Positions 30,193 to 53,655 of a DNA stretch of 64,000 nt are shown piece by piece. The position numbers were made by a program, and so were the translations under genes. The DNA comes from Spongilla lacustris (Eukaryota; Porifera; Demospongiae; Spongillida; Spongillidae), in contig OX442417.1 of NCBI GenBank assembly GCA_949361645.1, positions 3,663,026 through 3,727,025 of the forward strand. Reading direction: 5' to 3'. Each line of letters begins with the position of its first letter. Position 1 is the stretch's first letter. The notes under the pieces are model-generated. The model was not told where the DNA came from, searched no databases, and saw nothing but the letters and a program-made list of their open reading frames with translations.

Positions 30193-33100
30193 ATGGCCAC
30201 TGGTTCACTGTCAGCTTGGAGGCTGCAACCCGAGGCGAGCACAGATGAGGTGTACAGCTGGTTCGACGAAGACGGGAGGCTGCTTAAAGCGGCGGAGATG
30301 AGGAGAGCTCTCTTTAGAGGTAGTCGTTACAGATATGGCCGCCGGCCGCGCTTTGTTCTTTATGTGCGTGTGGCACCTGCAGTTGGTGTGGCCCCCTCGT
30401 GCCGCCGCAGGCTATGGAAGTACTTGTTCGGCATTTACGAGCCAAGCTTTGCTTATAGGTGAGAGCAATACTTCACGAGTCGCTGGTTCTTTTTTTTTTT
30501 TGTACCGGTACACGGGTGAGTAGTAGATTAAGTGGTCTAGAAAGGTGACCCATGTCTGTGTGTGCGTGTGTGCATGTGTGTGTGTGTGTTATGCGAGCGT
30601 ACATATGTGCATACATGTAAGAAAGAGTATGTTCGTTAAATAATGTACTCTTCCAGTGCACATCAGCTGTACGTGCCATACAGTGATGCTGAGGGAGGAG
30701 AGGAGTGGGAGGGTGTGGGAGGGGGAGGGAGGGGAGGAGAGGGAGGGTGTAGGAGGGGGAGAGAGGGGAGGGTGTGGGAGGGAGGGTGTGGGAGGTAGGG
30801 TGTAGGAGGGGGAGGGAGGGAGGGGGGCACTCACTGTGCCACATTGGTTCACGTTTTAGTTATAGTTTGTTTGCCTGTATCACCTGTTGGGTGGAATGTT
30901 GTGCAGTGGTGCCTGGCCACACACAACATGAATGAATGTGTGCTTATATGTCAGGGCAACAAAGAAAGTTTACAAATTAACATTCCCACTTTCCATGCAC
31001 CCCAATAGTTAGCCATCCACAAAGCGGGTAGATCACATGCAAAGGTTTGATTTGCAGGACATTAGGCAGTAACCATGCCATCAGAAAAACAAACAAACAA
31101 AAAAACAAACTTTTCTGGAGTGCAATGAGGCAGCTGTCCTCCATTGTTGGCAGATTACAAGTTGACTAGTTGAGTGGGTGGAGGCATAGGGCAGGTCATG
31201 TTTGATTCTGTTATTGTGTGCAAGTAGTGGGGGGGGGGGAGTCTCTTGTAGTACAATATTCCCATGGGTCTGTGTGCGTGTGTCCCTTATTCTGTCTCAC
31301 AATGAGATGACCTTAGCTATGCCATCTGTATAGTATTATGGAACTTGTGGTTTGTACCAATATACTTCAAAGGATACCTAACTGTTGCTATGTATCACAT
31401 TTCCACCCTCCCTTCCACCTTACCCATCTTCCCTTCTCTTCCCCACCCTCCACCTTCCTCCTCTTCCCCACCCTCCCCTCCTCTTCCCCATTCTACATGC
31501 TCTCTCCTTTATGGCACCAGAGATCAAAGGATTGTGGATGTGGAGAACCATGTGCAGTATGAAGCTCTCAAGAAGAGGTGGAAGGTTCTAGATGACACCG
31601 TTGCCATGACAAAGGATGACCTGTACACATCCCCTGCCTACATGGTGGACAGTGATGAGGAGAGTGAGGACTCCTCCCCATCCCTACATAGAGAGGACAG
31701 CCATCTGAGCCAGGTAGAGGGAAGGTGTAGTGAGGGTGGAGAGGGGGAGGGGAGGGAAGAGGATAGGGGAAGGGGAGAGGGGAAGGGGAGAGGGGGAGGG
31801 TAGGAGGAGAAACATTTAGCTTTATTCTGATCCAACATGCACTAATCTCTTCATTCAGTCGTTAGGATCGTGTGCTCCAAATCTGAGCTACATGTACATG
31901 TAGTTCATTCTGAGAATAGAAATCACTTGGTGTGTGGGATTATAATGCGATTGTGGTGTAAGAAAGAAGAAAACAAGTCCTCAATGATGTAAATAAGTGC
32001 TAAATACATGTATGGGACTGTTATGTGTCCAAGTTGTTTCAAATCATATCCACAACTTAGACACAATGTTTCTTTAGAATTAAATGTGTATGTGTCTTGC
32101 ACATAAAAATAAATAAATGTGGTCTGTAATATGTGGATTGTATGGTCAGTAATCTGTGGAGTGTATGGTCAGTAATCTGTGGAGTTTATGGTCAGTAATA
32201 TGTGGATTGTATGGTCAGTAATCTGTGGAGTGTATGGTCAGTAATCTGTGGAGTGTATGGTCAGTAATCTGTGGAGTTTATGGTCAGTAATATGTGGATT
32301 GTATGGTCAGTAATCTGTGGAGTGTATGGTCAGTAATCTGTGGAGTGTATGGTCAGTAATCTGTGGAGTGTATGGTTACTGTATGGTTAGTAATCACTGA
32401 TTAAGTAATTATGTTAAGCCATTGGTAGTCAACACTTTCTAGTGTCTCACTGTCCTGGGGAGGAGGTTATAATACCTCATGAATATTTTATAAGCATAAA
32501 ACTTCTGGAAGCATGTGTTTTTAAACAGTACAAGTAGAGTCTTGTTTCAAGGTGGGTGGGACTAGGGGCCTGTGATGGTGTGGGAGTGGCCTGTGATGGT
32601 GTGGGAGTGGCCTGCGATGGTGTGGGTGGGAGGGACCTGGCTCATACTGATATATTTCCCCCTCCCTCCCTCCTCCCCACAAATTCGTTTTCATTGCAGC
32701 TAAGTGGCAGAAAGGTTAACTTGGGTGATGGTGACGATGACTCATTCTGCATCCTCCCCACACCTCCCCTGGAGGACTCCAAACTCCCCAATGGTGACCT
32801 TTACGGCACACATCACAGTGACCCTTCAAATGCACCAACAGGTGGGGACACCAGTACACCCAGCCCCATGGACCCAGCTCATGTGAGCAGCAAGAGGGGT
32901 GGGGCATTGCCCAACGGTCACCATGGCGACGATAGCACCGGCACAAACATTAACAGTGATGTCATCATCACCAGTGACGAGCGTCCTGTCGATCATGGGA
33001 CAGCGCAAAGAAAGTGCAGTGGTGATGGTGGTGGTGGGCGTAGTGAAGGTGATGTAGGGAGTGTGGGTGTGCAGGGGAGTAGGCCCAGCAGCTGTGCACA

Positions 33101-33310
33101 GTGCTGTGACAGGAGTGAGGATGAGGTAGTTGAGGGGGAGGGGCAGGTGCTGGTGGGTGTGCTGGAGGTGGCGGCTAAGGTGTACGCGGCCAGGCATAGG
33201 GTGGGCACTCTGGCGTCATACTCCCAGTCCAGGAGAACCATACTGAGAGATGTGGCCAGAACCGACAGGCAGAATCACTACTTCAGGTGTGTGTGTGTGT
33301 GTGCGTGCGC

Positions 33311-33375
<65 letters not shown>

Positions 33376-36300
33376 GGTGTGGGTGTACATGTATGTGTGT
33401 GTTGGTGTGTATGGGTGATGTATCTACATGTGTGTTTAGTCCAAAGCCTGTACAGTGAACATTGTATGCTTAATGGTGATGTCATTAGCTTAATAGTTAC
33501 ATCATCAGCTCGTTATCAGTTCCAAATATAGCTGCAAACCGTTGCTACTTGCTGGAGCTCTTATTTTAGCACAGTCTTTCCCTTTGACATGCTTGAACAT
33601 TTATAGGTATGGCTCTGTAGACTTGAGGTGTTGGATTAGGTACTAAACTTGGTTTAATGTCTTGAGGGAATGCGAACAATCCCCAGCCTGCTTTCTGGGG
33701 ACAACCCCCCTGGGAAAGCCTCGCTCCCATTCAAACTTAAAGCCCTTAAAGGCTGGGAAAAGCCTCACTTACTAATCCCATCATCCAATCTAGCACACTG
33801 TCCCCAAAGATATTGACACCTGATATGGTTCCAGATCACACATGTATATAAAGGATGGTAGGGTGGGCAGCAATCACTCAATTCAAAGCTAAGGCTGCCA
33901 GTTGCGTTGTGTACCCACCCACCTTAACTTGACCAGTGTCAAAGGATGGGGCTGACCTAATGGGGACCAGCATTTCCCTTGGTTCCAGTCAGGCTCAGGG
34001 TAGGGGGTCAGCACCCTTATGCACACCCAACTGGCCGGCTTGGGCAAACAATAAACTATGCCAAGCGCAATGGGAATCACTATCAGAGTGTATATAGTAT
34101 ACCAAGCATGAGGGAGCATTCAGACAGCATTAAACACATCTTAACACTTGTGTGTTACCTGGGATACCATATATAAGCAGAAAGTACACCTGTAGTATAG
34201 TTCAGATGTTGTTCCAGTGACAGTGTCCCTTGTTCCAATTGGGTTATTACCAAGGCTGCCCCACTACCTCATCTACACTGTACCTCAGCTTTCCTCATCT
34301 GACCCCGAGGGTATAGCAAAGAAGGTCTGATTCAAAATATCTTTCAGCAATTTTCTTTCTCGTCAATTTGCATAAGCGGGAACAAGATAAGAATGCATGT
34401 GCTAATTAATTATTTTCTTTCAGTGCATACACTGTGCATGTACATGTGTACAAGTTTTCTCTGTGCTAAGCAAGACAATTGATGTGAAGGCAGTTACATG
34501 TATAGAGAGAATTCAAAGGTTTTGTCGTCCCCAAGTTTTTACAACATCCATTGCTTTTACGTTTAAAAATAGTAAAAAACAAAGAAGTAGGTACATGTAT
34601 GTGGTTCTATGGCCTCCCATAGTTGATCATCATCTGTCACTAACCACACCCCCTCGGTGTCAAGACTTCCTTTGAACTTTCTTCCATCTTTGGAGTCCTT
34701 AAGTTCGCACTATGCAATGGACACACCCATCCCTGTCAAGGGCTCTCATAGAACATCATTAGACTGCATGTCCTTGAAACCTTCAAACAACTTTGTCACC
34801 CATGTTAAAATGGCTGCCCTATAATGAATGGGGGGAATAATAGGTGCTTGGTCTATCACTCACTGGCCAGGGGTTTCCGTAGAGGGGAACATTAGTGGAA
34901 TAAACGTTTTGTGACATTTTTAAAAATGAATTTAATATTTTCTAATATCATCAATTGAATGTGCTGTGTAAACATGTACATGTATATCTACATGTACATG
35001 TACTAGAATTAGTTGAAAATTCATATTTAACACCTAATATAATGGTATGTGGTTTTTGTGTCAACATGTGACGTTTCACATAGGTCAAACTTTTTCTTTT
35101 TGAATGATGCCGAGGGGGGGGGGGGGGGCAAGAAAAACTGTATGGACCCCGTCGTCCAACTTTGTAGAGCTTAACGAGAGGATTACAAATCTGCTTTCAA
35201 AATAAAAATTGGACGTAAGAGAAAAAAGATACAAGGGGTCAAAAAAGGGGGGCGTAGGGGGGTACCACCCTACGTCCATTATAATTTCACGTGTTTTTGT
35301 ATCTTTTTTGTTTCGTTTCAGATTTACACGGGAGTAGCATTGATATATTCCTCCCAGCTAAAGAACTTCACTGCGATCTCACACATAATCGCTAGACACT
35401 TGTAAAACGGGCAGTGAGAGATTTAATGTTTAACCCCCTAGTGGTTATTTCCTATTGCTAACCGAAATAGGAAATAACCACTAGGGGGTTAAACGTTAAA
35501 TCTCTCATAGCGATTATGTGTGAGATCGCAGTGAAGTTCTTTTAGCTGGGAGGAATATATCAATGCTACTCCCGTGTAAATCTGAAACGAAACAAAAAAG
35601 ATACAAAAACATGTGAAAATGTAATGGGCGTAGGGTGGTACCCCCTACGCCCCCCTTTTTTTGACCCCTTGTATCTTTTTTCTCTTACGTCCGATTTTTA
35701 TTTTGAAAGCAGATTCGTAAGCCTCTCGTTAAGCTCTACAAAATTGGATGACGGGGTCCATACAGTTTTTCTTGCCCCCCCCCCTCGAATGATGCAATCA
35801 ATTTTCCACCTAAAATATCAATGTCATCCATGTGTGTTCCGTCTCCCCCCCACCCCCACCTGCCCTACAGAAACCCTATCACACAGTAACCACATTGTCC
35901 ATATACATACCATACTACATAGGCTAAACCACCATCTACACCATCTACACTACCTACACCATCTACACCTTTCATGTGCTGTTTTAATTAAAAGTGAAAC
36001 AGGTACCATATGTTTGGGAAGATGGTTTAGACAACTCATTAATGATCACATTACCTACCCCACATGTGCACACCTCCTCCCCCTCCCTACATGTGTTCAT
36101 TAGCATACCACATTTACATACATGTAAGGCGTCTAAACTTTGGGGGTGTGGTCTCAAGGTAGAGGGTTTGGAGGATTGCTACTAGCCCCACCACTCATTG
36201 AACTACATAGTGAGACCGTAAGGTCATTGGAAACCAATGCAATTTGTTGAAAAGCTCCGTTGACCATTATGATTCTAATCAATAAACAACCACACATACA

Positions 36301-36835
36301 TGTAAGCAGTATCCATCCCCCCCCCCCTCTCCTCCCCTCCCCATGCAGTCACAAGAGGAACTTGAGGAAGGTGCATAGAATACTGATGATATACGCCCTC
36401 TTTCACCCTGGTGAGTGACCTTCTGTTAATGACCAATAATTGCTCCATGCACATATAGCCAGCCACCTGACAACCAGTTACTGTGTCTCATAGCTTACTT
36501 GTTCTCCTCTTTTCCTCCTCTCTTCCCTCCCTTCCCCTCTCCCTCCCTTCCCCTCTCCCTCCCTTCCCCTCTCCCTCCCTCCTCCTCTCCCTCCCTCCAC
36601 CCTCTCTCCCCCTCCCCTCCCTCTCTCCTCCTCCCTCTCCCCCTCCCTCTCCCTCTCTCCCCCTCCCTCCCCACCCCTCCCTCTGAAGAGGTGGGCTATT
36701 GCCAGGGCATGAATGACATACTGGCAGTCTTCCTTCTGGTGGTGCACTCAGAGGTGGAGGCATACTGGATGTTCTGCACCTACATGAAGGACAAGCAGCT
36801 GGATGAAGACCCCACCCTGGGGAGAATAGGTGTGT

Positions 36836-36917
<82 letters not shown>

Positions 36918-38276
36918 TGTGTGTGTGTGCATGTGTGTGTGTATGTGTGTGTATGTGTGTGTATGTACATGTAATGTATGTATGTGTGTGTGTGTGTTTC
37001 TGTGTGTGGTCTGTGTACATATATACATGTACATGTATGTATGTGTGTGGTCTGTGCTGTGTGTGTGTGTGTGGTCTGTAATCACATGTTGAACATTTGC
37101 CAGTCAATTGTTGGCACTTGACCACACCTCCCCACCTACATGTTAAGCACACCCTTAGCAACATACCTAATATGATTTGCTTGCCATTCTTCCTGTGCAG
37201 AGCTGGTGAAGAGGGTTCTGATGGAGGAGGACAGGGAAATGGGGACCTTCTTGGAGGGCTCTGAGTGCTGTGAGATGCTGTTCTGCCACAAGTAAGGAGC
37301 AGGCTGCCACCTGTGTTCACGTAACATTCTGAATATGAAAGCAAAGTTTGTGAAGTCTTACCAGTACAACTGGCACGACATGGTGAAGGAAGACTTACCA
37401 CGTTTGCTTTTGCTTTTGCTTTCATATACAATGTACATCTTAATTGGGCTGGTGTTTATCACTGCTGGCATGTGTATCACATGACCTGAAGGTGTATCAT
37501 GTGACCTACATGTGTATCATGTGACCTGAATGTGTATCATGTGACCTACATGTGTATCATGTGACCTACATATGTATTACGAGACCTACATGTGTATCAC
37601 ATGACCTACATGTGTATTACGTGACCTGCATGTGTATCATGTGACCTACATGTGTATCATGTGACCTACACAGGTGGCTCCTTGTTGACTTCAAGAGGGA
37701 GTTTGAGGCACAGGATGCTATCCACATGTACGAAGCCATCCGTTGCCACAACATGGAGACAAGCGCTCTGAGCCCTACTGGAGAGAGCGGCCATTTCCAG
37801 CTCTGTGTGTGTGTAGCCATCCTTGTCATTCACAGGGACCTTATATGTACCAAGAACGATGCTGTCAGCATCTACAGCACCATCAACCAGTAGGCGTGGT
37901 TATTGCTTTGTTTGTGTGTGGTACCCTTGTTGTCATGGTTACTACACATGACTAGTCACACATGATGTCATCCACTACACATAGTACCACCATACAGTAA
38001 AGCCCTGAACTTTTACTCATATTCATTTTGAGTTGCAGATACACGTAACATGTTGCCTTTAGACTTGCTGTTGTTAGGATACTAGTATTATCTATGGACC
38101 TACTCTACTAGTAGTATGGTACTGCATACCGAGGGGAACAAACGCGCATGGTATGTTGTATTTCATAGCTTGCTATCCATTTCAGGTTGGCGATGCGCAT
38201 GAATCTCACCGACGTATTATCAAAAGCAGCGATTATATTCAATAAACACAGCAAAAAAGTATTCGAGTTTAATTGA
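30193..38276 (+). CDS. TBC-domain Rab GTPase-activating protein, paralog A (9 exons, 527 aa)
   Basis: Exons: 30193-30319, 30383-30458, 31521-31713, 32700-33286, 36349-36410, 36689-36829, 37201-37291, 37674-37889, 38186-38276. All introns are GT-AG with consistent phases (1,2,0,2,1,1,2,2). An in-frame TAG lies directly before the ATG. The N-terminus has [13 protein letters not shown] and [12 protein letters not shown], as in TBC1D15/17/25-type proteins. Exon 4 is a Gly/Asp/Ser-rich linker. The TBC domain carries the arginine finger in ILRDVAR (313-319) and the glutamine finger in YCQG (352-355), then [14 protein letters not shown]. The family stimulates GTP hydrolysis on Rab proteins during membrane traffic, so an active GAP is expected; the target Rab is unknown. 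It is the first of three tandem paralogs. The apparent stop in CCAGTAGG (37887-37894) is avoided by splicing CA/GTAGG to the last exon. AATAAA lies at 38311. Confidence 0.88.
30672..30830. repeat. G-rich GGGAGGGTGTGGGAGG-type repeat (gene A intron 2)
   Basis: Imperfect units of GGGAGG and GGTGTGGGAGG, purine-rich on the coding strand. Confidence 0.8.
32121..32390. repeat. 23-bp minisatellite, about 11 units (gene A intron 3)
   Basis: The unit GTCAGTAATCTGTGGAGTG plus TATG occurs in three variants (GGATTGTATG, GGAGTGTATG, GGAGTTTATG) that recur in a higher-order order. Confidence 0.88.
33287..33376. repeat. (GT)n starting at the exon-4 splice donor of gene A
   Basis: The donor GT of exon 4 is itself the first repeat unit; the run continues about 85 bp with a few GC interruptions. 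Confidence 0.92.
33377..35102. other. gene A intron 4, proximal part
   Basis: No exon is recognised. An open minus-strand stretch near 34600-34690 ([19 protein letters not shown]) is bounded by stops and unassigned. Several ACATGTACATGT tracts occur near 34436 and 34975-35005. Confidence 0.4.
35111..35787. mobile_element. foldback element with about 330-bp arms and 8-bp target duplication
   Basis: The whole element is a near-perfect palindrome. The left arm is about 35111-35455, the right arm about 35466-35787, and the loop is about 10 bp (TGCTAACC). The termini are CGAGGGGG and CCCCCTCG. AATGATGC lies on both sides (35103-35110 and 35788-35795). The arms include a G/C homopolymer and the block AAACGTTAAATCTCTCA. 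An 8-bp duplication fits a hAT- or Mutator-like mobiliser. It is inserted in intron 4 of gene A and has no coding capacity. Confidence 0.9.
36487..36688. repeat. polypyrimidine (CCCTCCCTCTCC)n tract (gene A intron 5)
   Basis: About 200 bp of C/T only, running up to the exon 6 acceptor (CTCTGAAG). Confidence 0.9.
36830..36990. repeat. (GT)n at the exon-6 donor of gene A
   Basis: Starts with the splice donor GTGTGTGG and continues about 150 bp with AT interruptions. Confidence 0.9.
37470..37672. repeat. 20-bp minisatellite TGTGTATCATGTGACCTACA (gene A intron 7)
   Basis: About ten units with small variants (GTATTACG, TGACCTGAA). The array ends directly at the exon 8 acceptor, so the last unit supplies ACCTACACAG. 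Confidence 0.88.
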
Positions 38277-38418
38277 TGTATTATTTTATTGTACGTTTGT
38301 ACATTTTAAAAATAAATTAACTGGTGATGTCACGTGCGCATCATTCGATAAGTGTCGCTTGCGCGATATTTAAGTCGCCGCAATATGTCCGTTTTCGTGC
38401 GGATATTACTACTCGTGG
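38277..38418 (+). promoter_or_regulatory. 142-bp intergenic region between TBC paralogs A and B
   Basis: It must hold both the 3' end of A (AATAAA at 38311-38316) and the promoter of B. It contains TGATGTCACGTGC (38325-38337), which overlaps a CRE-like half site and an E-box CACGTG resembling a CLEAR element, and an ATATTTAAG near 38367 that could act as a TATA-like box. Motif roles are inferred. Confidence 0.4.
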
Positions 38419-51653
<13,235 letters not shown>

Positions 51654-51789
51654 TAAAACGTGGGGGGATCAACCAATCTAATTTTTTCCCTTAAGTGTTT
51701 ATTGTCACATCATCGTTACCGCTGATTTTATTCAATTTCAATGTTGCCTTGTTATTTGTATGTGCTCGTTTTCCGAGCAAGTTGTCATT

Positions 51790-53295
51790 CAAGAATTTTT
51801 TACATGTACTTAAGAACGTGGTTGCATGTTGCTAAGCAACATTACCGTATTGCAGTGATCATCAGCTCTGCAGAAGGGGTACAACAAGGTGACCCTCTTG
51901 GGCCTTTGTTGTTCTGCCTTGTTATCTTTCCCTTGACACAGATGTTACGTTATTCTGTGTAATTCTACCTCGATGATGCAATGAGGCAGAATGATGTATA
52001 TAATTATGATGATTTTTAAAAAAAATGATTGAAAGAGAGAAGCTGCTGCCGTTGGTCTGGAGCTTAGCCATCACAAATCAGAACTCATCTGTGCAGATCA
52101 ATCTGGTCTTGCTCTTATGCACCTGGCACCTGACCTATGTAAGGGTCAGTCCCTACACTGCTACTTTGCTGGGCTCACCAGTTGGTTGGGACGTTGATGA
52201 AGCATTGCTTGATCGATAAAGTGGACGCTCTCAGGGAAATGAAATCTCGGATGCCTAGATTCTGCTCCTCCACTCACTTGCCATGTCCCTAACATTCCTC
52301 AGGACAGTCCCTTGTTTCACATCTGTTTGCTTGGCAGTTTTATGATGCTGATGCACCACTCTTGTGAGTGAGTTTTAAATATAGATTTTTCTTGTGAGTC
52401 AGCTTGGTCCCAGGCCACTCTGCCAGTCTGTTTTGGTGGTATTGGGGTTCGTAGAGCTTCTCAGCTTGCACCTTCTGCCTTCTTGGCCTCAGCTGCTGGT
52501 TCCTATGACCTCATCAACCAAATTTTGGATGTTTGCTTTTCTGACATTTCCTACATGCATGTAGTTGCTGCTGCCGCTGTTATTCAGTGGAGAGAGGGTC
52601 ACAACTATCCACCTCTCTCCTTCATCTTCCAGACAAAAGGCATGGGACCCCTCACGTGGAAGAGACATACGATCAGCTCCTACAGGGTGCCTCTGACTGC
52701 AGGTCATGTGGTCAGCTCCTACAGGGTGCTGATGTCATGTGATGAGCTCCTACAAGGTGCCTCTGACTGCCTCTGACTGCAGGTCATGTGATGAGCTCCT
52801 ACAGGGTGCCTCTGACTGCAGGTCATGTGATCAACTCCTACAGGGTGCCTCTGACTGCATGCAGGTCATGTGATCAGCTCATACAGGGTGCAGGTCTCAT
52901 GCCAGGTTACTGGTAGCAGCCACTAAAGAGTCTGGGGACTGGTTGCATGCCCTCCCTGTCTCTTCCCCAGGCCTACAAATTATGGATGGTCACACATCCA
53001 GGATAGCTGTTGGTCTCCATCTGGGTACACCTCTCTGTCAACCCCACATCAGCGCTGCAGTTAATGTACCATCAACCCTTGAGCCCACTGGCCTATGCAC
53101 ATCCGATGGCAAGCGACCTGACAGTTGTTCTATTGCCCCCATGGAAGTCTGGCCAGTGTCTTGTTTGACGTGCCCTTGGCCCTGATGCTTGCTCACTGAT
53201 ATCAGAAGAGCATCACACATGACAACCAGTCCCTCTCATTCCTTCTCCAGAGAGTGTCCATTGCACACCTGTATTGGGCACCAGTAGTTTATATA
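51790..53295 (+). pseudogene. decayed non-LTR (LINE) retrotransposon, RT to C-terminus
   Basis: Successive frames read GVQQGDPLGPLLFCLVI (reverse-transcriptase palm), then FYLDDA (degenerate YxDD), VGLELSHHKSELIC, LLGSPVGWDVDEALL, GGIGVRRASQLAPSAFLASA, ESGDWLHALPVSSPG, LEPTGLCTSDGKRPD and, near 53216-53275, the HMTTSPSHSFSREC region equivalent to the C-terminal block. At least five frame changes and stops make it dead. It lies in the intergenic space between paralogs B and C, in the same orientation, which explains why this gap (2 kb) is much longer than A-B (142 bp). It is the same family as fragments at 519, 15060, 15519 and 28085. Confidence 0.85.
52672..52888. repeat. about 38-bp tandem repeat inside the LINE
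   Basis: Units of CAGCTCCTACAGGGTGCCTC plus TGACTGCAGGTCATGTGAT, about six, some shortened. It sits in the LINE coding relic, so it expanded after the element decayed. Confidence 0.85.
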
Positions 53296-53655
53296 GTGTA
53301 TCCCGTACTTTATGCGTCCTTTCAGACGTCTCTTCTAGAGTAATATAATTGTTATCTGAAGGGTCATGTTTTTTAATGATTGCTGAGCTATATACTACAA
53401 TCATGTATATAAGTTCATTTATTCGTAGCAGATTATGGCGGTTAGGTTTCTAGCTACGCCTTCTGCATCCAGACTATTCCGGTGATCTCTCAGTGGAGGT
53501 TTTTGGTGAGTTCTTCCTGGACCGTAGAACACTAGAGGTTGCTTTATGCATGCACCTGTATACCAGATACTAGTAGGGTTCATGTAATAGGCCTAAGATA
53601 AATCATGGCGTTTTCGCACTCCAAATAGAGCGCGAACGTACTAGTACCATCACCT

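Noticed and set aside
35624..36103. 159-codon plus-strand ORF
   Set aside because: It begins inside the foldback element arm and continues in low-complexity DNA; the opposite arm gives the mirrored frame.
37674..37893. Gene A ending at the TAG after ATCAACCAG
   Set aside because: The equivalent position in B and C is a splice donor, and a matching last exon ([14 protein letters not shown]) with a good acceptor exists at 38186-38276.
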